A stretch of DNA of 56,388 bases from Firmicutes bacterium HGW-Firmicutes-11 (GTDB taxonomy: Bacteria > Bacillota > Clostridia > Peptostreptococcales > Anaerovoracaceae): the NCBI GenBank assembly GCA_002840285.1, contig PHAE01000014.1, forward strand, positions 1 through 56,388. The letters are read 5' to 3'. Shown here in pieces: positions 36,342-44,207 of the stretch. A model generated the notes under the pieces. It made no database searches, was not told the origin of the DNA, and saw only the letters and a list, made by a program, of their open reading frames with translations. A program made the position numbers and the translations under genes. Position 1 is the first letter of the stretch. Each line of letters begins with the position of its first letter.

Positions 36342-36512
36342 AAGATAGGTGCGTCGCTAGATGAAAGATGTCGTTTCATCTGCCGGCAAACCGGAACACA
36401 TTACACCGATCGTACTGAATCTTTAGGGTTCGTCCCGATAGAAAAGGCGAGAGATGAGGAATAAACAACAACACGTTGATCCTTATGCCTTGCCGCATAA
36501 GGATTTTTTTAT
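36342..36512 (+). promoter_or_regulatory. Structured 5' leader with terminator and possible antiterminator
   Basis: About 170 bases between promoter and first gene. It contains the hairpins AGATGAAA/TTTCATCT (36359-36381) and CCGG-CAAA-CCGG (36383-36394), a conserved-looking G/A-rich part, and an intrinsic terminator ATCCTTATGC/GCATAAGGAT with seven T (36479-36510) just ahead of the ribosome binding site. ATGAGGA (36454-36460) can pair with TCCTTAT (36480-36486), which would disrupt the terminator. It matches no riboswitch class that I recognise (not TPP, cobalamin, lysine, SAM, M-box, T-box or c-di-GMP). Confidence 0.65.
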
Positions 36513-36533
36513 CGGGTCAAAAGGAGAAATACG

Positions 36534-36791
36534 TTGGAATCCAGGATCGCAGTGGTTGGAATCATCGTTGAGAATCCAGAATCGACAGAAAAAATCAACG
36601 GCATCCTCCACGAGTACAGCAAGTACATCATAGGACGGATGGGGATCCCCCATCCGAGGCGCGATTTATCCGTCATCAGCGTCGTGATCGACGGCCCGGC
36701 CAATGTGATCAGCGCCATGTCGGGGAAGTTGGGAATGATTCAAGATGTCAGCATCAAAACCGTGTATGCAAAGACCGAAAGTTCGGAATAA
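36534..36791 (+). CDS. TM1266-family iron-only hydrogenase system regulator
   Basis: An 85-aa protein of the TM1266 family, small ACT/NikR-C-like proteins found with [FeFe]-hydrogenase genes. 'RIAVVGIIVENPE' opens the fold and 'YIIGRMGIPHP' and 'SVVIDGPANVISAMSGKLG' are the family blocks. It lacks a DNA-binding domain, so it may act through protein or ligand binding. TTG start with AAGGAG seven bases upstream, right after the leader terminator. An ABC importer follows and the hydrogenase operon lies on the opposite strand beyond it. Confidence 0.85.
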   Translation: MESRIAVVGIIVENPESTEKINGILHEYSKYIIGRMGIPHPRRDLSVISVVIDGPANVISAMSGKLGMIQDVSIKTVYAKTESSE

Positions 36792-36844
36792 TGAGAAATA
36801 TATCACAAAATATCTGTTAAATAATAACAAAGAGGAAACAAAAA

Positions 36845-37849
36845 ATGAAAAAGTGGATCAGCTTACTGATGATTTTGATCTTGATGACGATTTCCCTGCT
36901 TGGTTGCGGCACCGGTTCTTCGGCTCCCGAAGAAGAAATGCCGGCACCTGCAGATCGGACTGCGATTCGCGTCGCCTCTTTGAAGGGCCCTACGACCATG
37001 GGCATGGTCAAACTGATGAGCGACAGAGAAGCGGGATCCACGCTTCATGATTATGAATTCAATATGTATGGCACTGCGGATGAGATCGTGCCGCTGCTGA
37101 TCAACGGCAGCGTCGATGTAGCACTCGTTCCTGCGAATCTGGCCAGCGTTCTTTATAACAAAACCGACGGCGCCCTTCAGGTAGCCGCAATCAATACCCT
37201 TGGCGTGATCTACGTCGTCGAAAGCGGAGACACCATAAAATCAATAGAAGACTTGCGCGGCAAAACCATCTACAGCACAGGGAAAGGCACGACTCCAGAA
37301 TACGCCTTGAACTATATCCTGATGCAGAACGGAATGGAACCGGGCAAGGACGTGACTGTGGAATTCAAAAGCGAAGCCACAGAACTGGCAGTCATGCTTT
37401 CCGGTGCGGAAAACACGATCGCAGTTCTTCCCCAACCTTACGTGACCACCGTCCAGATGCAAAACGATAAAGTCAGAGTCGCGCTGAGCCTCACCGAAGA
37501 GTGGGACAAGGTAAGCAGCGACAGCGGCATGGTGACCGGTGTTCTGCTGGTCAGAAAAGAATTTGCTGAAGCCAACAAAGCGGCTTTCGACGAGTTTCTC
37601 GGGGAATACCAGGCATCGACTGCATTTACAAATGAAAGCATCGAAGATGCCGCAGCCCTCGTAGAGGCCTATGGAATCGTCCCCAAGGCAGCGATCGCCG
37701 TAAAGGCGATCCCGGCATGCAACATCGTCTATATCGACGGAGACAGCATGCAGGAAAAAATCAACGGATATCTCTCGGTTCTGTTTGCAGCCAATCCCCA
37801 ATCAGTAGGAGGTGCGATCCCAAATGACGACTTCTATTATAAAAAATAA
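36845..37849 (+). CDS. ABC transporter substrate-binding lipoprotein
   Basis: A 334-aa lipoprotein with signal peptide and lipobox LLGC (Cys21). The mature part is a two-lobed binding protein of the NMT1/TauA/SsuA type: 'VASLKGPTTMGMVKLM', 'GSVDVALVPANLASVLYNK' and 'LRGKTIYSTGKGTTPEYAL' are typical. Such proteins bind nitrate, sulfonates, thiamine precursors or other small organic or inorganic ligands; the ligand cannot be read here. AGAGGAAAC precedes the ATG. Its end overlaps the permease gene by 26 bases. Confidence 0.85.
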   Translation: MKKWISLLMILILMTISLLGCGTGSSAPEEEMPAPADRTAIRVASLKGPTTMGMVKLMSDREAGSTLHDYEFNMYGTADEIVPLLINGSVDVALVPANLASVLYNKTDGALQVAAINTLGVIYVVESGDTIKSIEDLRGKTIYSTGKGTTPEYALNYILMQNGMEPGKDVTVEFKSEATELAVMLSGAENTIAVLPQPYVTTVQMQNDKVRVALSLTEEWDKVSSDSGMVTGVLLVRKEFAEANKAAFDEFLGEYQASTAFTNESIEDAAALVEAYGIVPKAAIAVKAIPACNIVYIDGDSMQEKINGYLSVLFAANPQSVGGAIPNDDFYYKK

Positions 37850-38600
37850 GAAAACAGGGCAGAAACTTATGATACTGGGCTTCTGGCTGATCGTCTGGCA
37901 GCTCGCCAGCATCGCCATCGGCCACGAACTGCTTATGGTATCCCCCTTGTCGGTGATTCAAACACTGTTTGGAATGGTTGGCGAATCCACCTTCTGGAGC
38001 GCCATCGCGCATTCGTTTGTAAGGATCATCAGCGGATTTTTCCTGGGGATCGCTGTCGCCACACTACTTGCAGTGATCAGCGCTGCGAACGGCTTGATCG
38101 GAAACCTCCTCTCACCCTTCTTTGGAGTGATCAAGAGCATTCCCGTTGCCAGCTTCATCATCCTGGTCCTGATCTGGTCCGGCAGCGGCAGCCTTTCGGC
38201 GGTGATCAGTTTTCTGATCGTGTTGCCGATCATATACACCAATGTTCTGGAAGGCATCCGAAACACTGACGGAAAACTGCTTGAGATGGCGGATGTGTTC
38301 CAGGTGTCATCTCTGATGAAGATCAAAGCGATCTATATCCCAGCCGTGCTTCCCTTTTTTACCTCAGCTTGCAAGGTCGCCCTCGGCCTCTGCTGGAAGA
38401 GTGGGATCGCCGCGGAAGTCATCGGACTTCCGGGAAACAGCATTGGTGAACAGCTTTACAACGCGAAGATCTTTCTGAGCACCGGCGAACTCTTTGGATG
38501 GACCCTGGTGATCGTTGCGATCAGTTTTCTGTTTGAAAAATTTTTCCTCACCATGCTTCGGCGCTTTGAGCGTCGCCTGATCGGAGGAGCCCTGGCATGA
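37824..38600 (+). CDS. ABC transporter permease
   Basis: A 258-aa membrane permease of the SsuC/TauC type with about six helices. The ATPase-coupling loop reads 'EMADVFQVSSLMKIKAIYIPAVLPFF', the EAA-like motif. The ATG at 37824 is preferred to the in-frame GTG at 37812 because AGGAGGTG stands nine bases upstream of it. It overlaps both neighbours, so all three ABC genes are translationally linked. Confidence 0.88.
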   Translation: MTTSIIKNKKTGQKLMILGFWLIVWQLASIAIGHELLMVSPLSVIQTLFGMVGESTFWSAIAHSFVRIISGFFLGIAVATLLAVISAANGLIGNLLSPFFGVIKSIPVASFIILVLIWSGSGSLSAVISFLIVLPIIYTNVLEGIRNTDGKLLEMADVFQVSSLMKIKAIYIPAVLPFFTSACKVALGLCWKSGIAAEVIGLPGNSIGEQLYNAKIFLSTGELFGWTLVIVAISFLFEKFFLTMLRRFERRLIGGALA

Positions 38601-39169
38601 TCCGCTGGGAGAGCCTCACCAAGAAGTACGGAGAGGAAGAAGTCTTGAATGAATTGACGGCGGCCTTGCCGGAAGGCGAGACCACCGTTTTGATGGCGGC
38701 CAGCGGATTCGGTAAAACGACCCTGGCCCATTTGTTATTGGGGCTGCTGACACCTGACGGGGGAACGATCAAAGGCCTGGAAGGAAAACGAATTTCCGCG
38801 GTCTTTCAGGAAGATCGTCTGTGTGAACCATTTTCCGCATTGGAAAATGTAAGGCTGGTAACAGCAAAAAAAGCTGATACAGAGCAGATCCTGCAAGAGC
38901 TCGCAGCGCTTGACCTTCCGGAAGAAATGGCCAGAAAGCCGGTCAATCAATTGTCCGGCGGGCAGAGACGGCGGGTCGCTCTGGCGCGGGCAATGGCAGC
39001 GGAAAGCGATTTCGTTTGCCTGGATGAACCCTTCAAAGGGCTTGATAAAGAGACGAAGCAAAAGGCCATGGAATATGTGAAAGAACGAGGCAAGGGAAAA
39101 ACGATCCTGCTGATCACCCACGACATGGAAGAAGCGGAATTTTTCGGCGGGATCGGACTCTCGCTTTAG
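38597..39169 (+). CDS. ABC transporter ATPase, short
   Basis: A 190-aa ATPase with signature 'LSGGQRRRVALARAMA', Walker B 'FVCLDEP' and the switch His in 'LLITHDMEEA'. Walker A reads 'AASGFGKTT', with Ala in place of the first Gly; the rest of the loop is intact. It is 50-70 residues shorter than usual NMT1-type ATPases and ends directly after the H-loop helix. It overlaps the permease by four bases. Confidence 0.88.
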   Translation: MIRWESLTKKYGEEEVLNELTAALPEGETTVLMAASGFGKTTLAHLLLGLLTPDGGTIKGLEGKRISAVFQEDRLCEPFSALENVRLVTAKKADTEQILQELAALDLPEEMARKPVNQLSGGQRRRVALARAMAAESDFVCLDEPFKGLDKETKQKAMEYVKERGKGKTILLITHDMEEAEFFGGIGLSL

Positions 39170-39187
39170 ATCAGGAATGCGCAAAAA

Positions 39188-39226
39188 AGAAACGCCGGCG
39201 GTCATTGAAGATCCGTCGGCGTTTCT
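39188..39226. terminator. Terminator between ABC operon and hydrogenase operon
   Basis: AGAAACGCCGGCGG pairs, with one G-T mismatch, with CCGTCGGCGTTTCT. On the minus strand it is followed by a run of six T (39187-39182), so it is a strong terminator for hydCBA; it may also stop the ABC operon. Confidence 0.85.
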
Positions 39227-39238
39227 TGCACATCATCC

Positions 39239-41011
39239 CTATTCCTGGCAATAGGTGTCTCGTTGGTGATAGTGAGTATGAAGAAGCTTGTGAGACAAGT
39301 GACCATTGGGTTCGATCAGGTAGTCTGCATAGAGCTTTTGCACTTCGGGATTCTCGTGCGATTTGCGAAGCACTTGTCGCTCATCCTCAGAGTATAGAGC
39401 GTTTGCCCGGTTGATCTTGGGATTCACATCCAGCCGGTCCTTGGCTGAGACATACGATTGTCCGCCACCGTTTACACAGCCGCCGGGGCATGCCATGACC
39501 TCGATGAAATGATAGTTCTTTTCGCCGGATCTGACCGCTTCCAATACTTTTGCTGCATTCGCAGTGCCGTGGGCGACCGCGACCTTGATTTCCGTATCCA
39601 CTCCATCTATTGGTAGAATGACAGAAGCTTCCTTGACACCTCCCAATCCCCTTACATCTTGATATTCGATGTCTTTGAGATCTTTTCCGCTGAGTATGTC
39701 GGCGACGGTTCGAAGCGCTGCCTCCATCACTCCGCCGGTTGCACCAAAAATAACTCCGGCACCGGTGTATTCTCCCAAAATGCTGTCTGGTTCTTCCTCC
39801 GGTAGAGCGTTGAAATTCAATCGAGCTTGCTTGATCAGATCGCCCAGCTCTCTGGTGGTCAAGGCGATGTCGACGTCCGCACGACCGTCAACGTTCATTT
39901 CTTCCCTCTTTGCTTCTGTCTTTTTCGAGGTGCAGGGCATGACGGAAACGGATACTATCTTATCTGGATCGATGCCGAATTTCTCTGCATAGTAGGTCTT
40001 CACCAGAGCCCCGAACATCTGCTGGGGCGACTTGCAGGTCGAAAGATTGTCAAGAAAATCTGGATAGTTGATTTCGCAATACCGGATCCATCCGGGAGAG
40101 CAGGATGTGATCATCGGAAGAGTTCCGCCATTTTTCACACGGTTCAAAAGCTCGGTGCCTTCTTCCAATATCGTCAGATCCGCAGAGAAATTTGTGTCAA
40201 ACACCCGATCAAACCCGATCCTTCTAAGTGCCGCCACCATCTTGCCAGTGACAGGAGTGCCCACCGGTAGTCCGAATTCTTCTCCCAGAGAAGCACGAAC
40301 GGCTGGTGCGGTCTGAACGATCACAAACTTGTCCGGATCGTCAATGGCCGCCCAAACTTGGTCGAGATACGTTTTTTCATGAAGAGCTGCTACCGGACAG
40401 GAGATGATGCACTGTCCGCAAAACGTGCAATTCACATCCCTCATGCTGAAGTCAAATGCTGGAGCGACTTCGGTATGGAAGCCCCGGTTGGTAAAGTCGA
40501 GCACACCGATCCCCTGGACATCCCGGCATACGCTGATGCAACGGCCGCAGAGGATGCATTTACTCGAATCTCTCACGATCGAATGGGACAGATCGTCGAA
40601 GACCGGTTTCCTCTTTTCCCCACGGTACGGAATGATCTCGATGGAGAGTTCGGAACAGAGCTTCTGAAGTTCACAGGTTCCGTTTCGCAGACAAGTCAGA
40701 CATTCACAGTTGTGATTTGCCAGAATCAGCTCAACGTTTTTGCGGACCGCCCGTCTTACCTTGGGGGTGTTGGTTCGTATGTTCATGCCTTCTTGTACGG
40801 CAAGCACACAGGATGCGGGCAGATTTCGCATGGGAACCCCTTTGACATCTGCTTCAACGACGCACACACGACAAGCGGCGATCTCGTTGATGTCTTTGAG
40901 GTAGCACAGTGAGGGGATGTCGATCCCGGCTTCTCTGGCGGCGAGGAGCACTGTCGTATCGCTTGCGACGCTGAGCGATTTGCCGTTTATGGTTATATTG
41001 ACCTTATCCAT
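39239..41011 (-). CDS. hydA: [FeFe]-hydrogenase catalytic subunit
   Basis: A 590-aa subunit producing or consuming H2. In order: an N-terminal [2Fe-2S] domain (Cys near 36, 47, 50, 68), a His/Cys cluster 'NHNCECLTCLRNGTC', two [4Fe-4S] motifs 'CILCGRCISVC' and 'CTFCGQCIISC', then the H-cluster domain with 'TSCSPGW', 'MPCTSKK' and 'MACPGGCVNGGGQ'. All H-cluster ligands are present. With HydB and HydC this is the trimeric, NAD- and ferredoxin-dependent bifurcating type. GGAGG precedes the ATG. No maturases (HydEFG) are in the window. Confidence 0.96.
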   Translation of the reverse strand: MDKVNITINGKSLSVASDTTVLLAAREAGIDIPSLCYLKDINEIAACRVCVVEADVKGVPMRNLPASCVLAVQEGMNIRTNTPKVRRAVRKNVELILANHNCECLTCLRNGTCELQKLCSELSIEIIPYRGEKRKPVFDDLSHSIVRDSSKCILCGRCISVCRDVQGIGVLDFTNRGFHTEVAPAFDFSMRDVNCTFCGQCIISCPVAALHEKTYLDQVWAAIDDPDKFVIVQTAPAVRASLGEEFGLPVGTPVTGKMVAALRRIGFDRVFDTNFSADLTILEEGTELLNRVKNGGTLPMITSCSPGWIRYCEINYPDFLDNLSTCKSPQQMFGALVKTYYAEKFGIDPDKIVSVSVMPCTSKKTEAKREEMNVDGRADVDIALTTRELGDLIKQARLNFNALPEEEPDSILGEYTGAGVIFGATGGVMEAALRTVADILSGKDLKDIEYQDVRGLGGVKEASVILPIDGVDTEIKVAVAHGTANAAKVLEAVRSGEKNYHFIEVMACPGGCVNGGGQSYVSAKDRLDVNPKINRANALYSEDERQVLRKSHENPEVQKLYADYLIEPNGHLSHKLLHTHYHQRDTYCQE

Positions 41012-41026
41012 TGTCGAATGATCCTC

Positions 41027-42874
41027 CTATTTCCTGATGATTGCCTTGAATGTACAAGCGTCCATGCAGGCTCCGCATTTGATGCATTTCTTCTGATCGA
41101 TCGTGTGCCGTTCTTTGACCTTTCCGGATATCGCGTCCACCGGGCATTTTTTGACGCAACGGGTGCAACCGGTGCAAGTGTGAAGGATGATGTAGTTGAG
41201 AAGTGCCTGGCAGACTCCCGCCGGACATCTTTTGTCATGGACGTGGGCGTCATACTCATCACGAAAGTGTTTCATCGTCGAAAGAACAGGGTTGGGAGCA
41301 GTCTGGCCAAGTGCGCATAGAGATGTCAACCGGATGTTATCTGCAAGTTCAGCAAGATCATCCAGATCCTCTGGCTTTGCTTCACCTGCGGTTATGAGTT
41401 CCAGAGTTTCCAGCATTCTCTTGGTGCCCTCCCGACAAGGTGTGCATTTGCCGCAGGACTCGTCAACTGTGAAATCCAGAAAGAATCTTGCAATGTCTAC
41501 CATGCAATTGTCCTCGTCGACTACGATCATGCCTCCGGAGCCCATCATGGAGCCGATGGCTACCAGATTGTCAAAGTCGATCGGAGTGTCGAGATCTTTT
41601 ACGGTGATACACCCGCCGGAAGGCCCGCCGGTCTGGACCGCTTTGAATGCCTTGCCATTGGGACACCCGCCACCGATGTCGTAGATGACTTCCCGGAGAG
41701 TGATCCCCATGGGGACTTCCACCAGTCCGGTATTGCTGATTTTTCCACCAAGGGCAAAAACTTTTGTTCCGGGTGATTTTTCCGTACCAAAGCTACGGAA
41801 CCACTCGGAGCCGCGAAGCAGTATCTGGGGAATGTTTGCCAATGTCTCTACATTGTTGATAATGGTGGGTTTGCCCCACAATCCCTTGTTGGCAGGAAAC
41901 GGCGGTTTGTTTCTGGACATGCCGCGTTTACCTTCGATGGAAGCGATCAGGGCGGTCTCTTCTCCGCAGACGAAAGCGCCTGCCCCAAGACGGATCTCGA
42001 TCTCAAAGTCGAAGCCGCTGTTTAAGATATTTTTGCCCAAAAGCCCCATTTCCTTGGCTTGCTCGATGGCGATGTTCAAACGCTGGACGGCGACAGGGTA
42101 TTCTGCACGTACATAGATGAATCCTTTTGTTGCGCCGATGGCGTAGCCACCGATGATCATAGCTTCCAGTATGGCATGCGGATCACCTTCCAGTACGCTC
42201 CGATCCATGAACGCTCCCGGATCTCCTTCGTCTGCGTTACATACGATATATTTCTGATCTGCTTGTGACGGTGCCGCGAAGCTCCACTTGAGCCCGGTGG
42301 AAAATCCTGCCCCGCCGCGTCCCCGCAGTCCGGAATTTCTCACAACCTCGATCACTTCCTCCCGTGTCATGGAAGTCAAGGCCAGTGCGGCTGCCTGATA
42401 GCCGTCCCTTGCGATGTATTCTCCTATGTTTTCCGGATCGATCAGTCCGCAGTTGCGAAGGACGATCCGCTCTTGCTTTTTATAAAACTGAATGTCGTTC
42501 AGATTTCTGAGCTGGCCGGTCTCTCCTCCATCTACTGTGAATTCTGCAACTGGCTTGCCCCACTTCAGGTGCTCGGTGACCACTCGGGCAGCCCGCTCGG
42601 CGTCCATGTGGATGTAAGTGACTTTTTCTTTGCCCGGCGCGAAGATCTCTACGATGGGTTCATAGACGCACATCCCGATGCAGCCGGTTTTTACGACTTC
42701 CACATTGGGCAGGTCATATTCTGCGATCTTGCCTTTGAAGGCTTCCATCACAGGTTTGGCCCCGGCGGAGATCCCGCAGGTCGCCATTCCAACGACGACA
42801 CGGTATCCTTCTCCAACAGCAAGCGATTTTAGGGCGTCGCTTTTGTATTGATTCAATTCGCTGATCGTTTTCAT
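41027..42874 (-). CDS. hydB: NADH-binding subunit of bifurcating [FeFe]-hydrogenase
   Basis: A 615-aa NuoF-type subunit. The N-terminus is a thioredoxin-like [2Fe-2S] domain ('MATCGISAG...TGCIGMC'). The middle holds the FMN/NADH region 'GRGGAGFSTGLKW' and 'AYAIG...YVRAEYP', then 'CGKCTPCREG' for a [4Fe-4S] cluster. The C-terminus adds two ferredoxin clusters, 'CTGCTRCVKKCP' and 'CIKCGACMDAC'. It is expected to pass electrons between NADH, ferredoxin and HydA. It lies 11 bases after hydC and 15 before hydA. Confidence 0.95.
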   Translation of the reverse strand: MKTISELNQYKSDALKSLAVGEGYRVVVGMATCGISAGAKPVMEAFKGKIAEYDLPNVEVVKTGCIGMCVYEPIVEIFAPGKEKVTYIHMDAERAARVVTEHLKWGKPVAEFTVDGGETGQLRNLNDIQFYKKQERIVLRNCGLIDPENIGEYIARDGYQAAALALTSMTREEVIEVVRNSGLRGRGGAGFSTGLKWSFAAPSQADQKYIVCNADEGDPGAFMDRSVLEGDPHAILEAMIIGGYAIGATKGFIYVRAEYPVAVQRLNIAIEQAKEMGLLGKNILNSGFDFEIEIRLGAGAFVCGEETALIASIEGKRGMSRNKPPFPANKGLWGKPTIINNVETLANIPQILLRGSEWFRSFGTEKSPGTKVFALGGKISNTGLVEVPMGITLREVIYDIGGGCPNGKAFKAVQTGGPSGGCITVKDLDTPIDFDNLVAIGSMMGSGGMIVVDEDNCMVDIARFFLDFTVDESCGKCTPCREGTKRMLETLELITAGEAKPEDLDDLAELADNIRLTSLCALGQTAPNPVLSTMKHFRDEYDAHVHDKRCPAGVCQALLNYIILHTCTGCTRCVKKCPVDAISGKVKERHTIDQKKCIKCGACMDACTFKAIIRK

Positions 42875-42885
42875 TTTTGCTACCC

Positions 42886-43392
42886 CTATCTTTTGTATTT
42901 TGCGAGTATTCCAGGTATGGCGTCCATATCCTCCAGCTTTCCGTAGACGTCTTCATCTATCATCATGACCGGAGCAAGACCACAGCACCCAAGACATCTG
43001 GTTGCATCCAGCGTGAACATCCCGTCAGCAGTCGTTTCACCGACCCGGATGCCCAAGTCTTCCGATACCTTATCCAGAACCTTCTGAGACCCCTTGACAT
43101 AACATGCAGTCCCTAGACAGACACCGACGTGATGCTTGCCTCTCGGCTCGATAGAAAACTGGCTGTAAAAGGTGGTGATGCCATAAAGCTCTGCAATCGG
43201 GACCCCTGTATGGTCTGATATGAATTTTTGAACCTCCAGCGGAAGGTATCCAAATATGCGCTGAGCTTCCTGTAAAATAGGCATGGCAGCGCCATCGACA
43301 CCAGACATGCTGTCGATGAATGCCTTAAGATCCACGTACCGACTGTCTTCGGTCTTGTTGCAATTGCAATTGCATTTGCACTCGTTGTCCAT
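42886..43392 (-). CDS. hydC: NuoE-like subunit of bifurcating [FeFe]-hydrogenase
   Basis: A 168-aa thioredoxin-like [2Fe-2S] protein. Cluster ligands are in 'CLGTACYVKG' and 'CLGCCGLAP', four cysteines as in NuoE. The N-terminus has an extra Cys/Asn-rich string, CKCNCNCNK (residues 5-13), not part of the usual fold. The ATG at 43392 is chosen because AAAGGAGA precedes it. First gene of hydCBA; I see no convincing promoter hexamers upstream. Confidence 0.93.
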   Translation of the reverse strand: MDNECKCNCNCNKTEDSRYVDLKAFIDSMSGVDGAAMPILQEAQRIFGYLPLEVQKFISDHTGVPIAELYGITTFYSQFSIEPRGKHHVGVCLGTACYVKGSQKVLDKVSEDLGIRVGETTADGMFTLDATRCLGCCGLAPVMMIDEDVYGKLEDMDAIPGILAKYKR

Positions 43393-43550
43393 GATTACCG
43401 TCTCCTTTGGTGTCGAAATCGCTACAAAATGATAAAATATTAACGTATATGTATTCAGTAATATCACAATTTTCTCAAAAAAACAAGTGGAATGCTATAA
43501 AAATGCACCCCACTCTGCTTAATTAATAACGTAACAAATTATGTGACATG

Positions 43551-44207
43551 TCAGTCGATAAACGTACAGATCTCAGACAGATCTTTCCGCCCGGGACTCT
43601 TTGCTCCATCCTCGGGAATACCGATGGCCAACATGCAGGCAAGAAAATATCCTTCCTTTGAGAATCCCGTCTCGACTTCCAACACTTTCTCGATTTCGTC
43701 TGCTGCGTAATTTTGCCCAGTCATCCAGCAGGATCCATATCCAAGCTCCACTGCTTCCAGACTCATGTTTTCGATGGCGGCGCCGATGCTCTGCATTCCC
43801 GGATTCCTTTGAAATAACTTGTCGATGGCTGACTCGGGATACTCGGCGAACCGGTACTCGTGGTATCCAGTCGGATAGTAATCGGTAGCGTAGACAACGA
43901 TCAAAACAGGAGCGCCAAGATAGAACAAAGTGAAATTCTTTGCGAACTTTCGGAAGCGGTCTCCCTTTTCCCGATCCTTGCTGTCCATTGCGGTAGCGAT
44001 CTCGTCGTTCTTTGCGACGATGGCGGCGGCTATTTTCTCCATCAACTCCCGGTTTCGGATGACGAGAAAGTGCCAGTTTTGGCTGTTTTTGCCCGACGGC
44101 GCCAATCGGCCGGCTTCCAGGATCTTTAATAGCGCGTCCTGTGTGACTTCACCTTTTTTGAATTTTCGTATGCTCTGCCTCTTGCGGATCGTCTCCATGC
44201 AGTCCAT
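43551..44207 (-). CDS. Nitroreductase family protein
   Basis: A 218-aa FMN-dependent oxidoreductase of the nitroreductase family. 'RQSIRKFKKGEV' near residue 10 and 'RLAPSGKNSQNWHFLVI' bind FMN phosphate; 'SIGAAIENMSLEAVELGYGSCWM' is the second signature. AAGGAGG eight bases before the ATG at 44207 sets the start, which lies 59 bases inside the end of the MocR-type gene, so the two are co-transcribed. The substrate is unknown. Confidence 0.88.
   Translation of the reverse strand: MDCMETIRKRQSIRKFKKGEVTQDALLKILEAGRLAPSGKNSQNWHFLVIRNRELMEKIAAAIVAKNDEIATAMDSKDREKGDRFRKFAKNFTLFYLGAPVLIVVYATDYYPTGYHEYRFAEYPESAIDKLFQRNPGMQSIGAAIENMSLEAVELGYGSCWMTGQNYAADEIEKVLEVETGFSKEGYFLACMLAIGIPEDGAKSPGRKDLSEICTFID

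Noticed and set aside
36342..36512. Known riboswitch (lysine, M-box, Moco, c-di-GMP, cobalamin)
   Set aside because: Some short stretches such as AGGTGCG recall parts of lysine or M-box leaders, but the conserved cores in their proper order are missing.
43393..43550. Rex (redox) operator upstream of hydCBA
   Set aside because: A TTGTGATATTAC half-site is present on the minus strand, but no inverted second half lies at proper distance, and no promoter could be placed with confidence.
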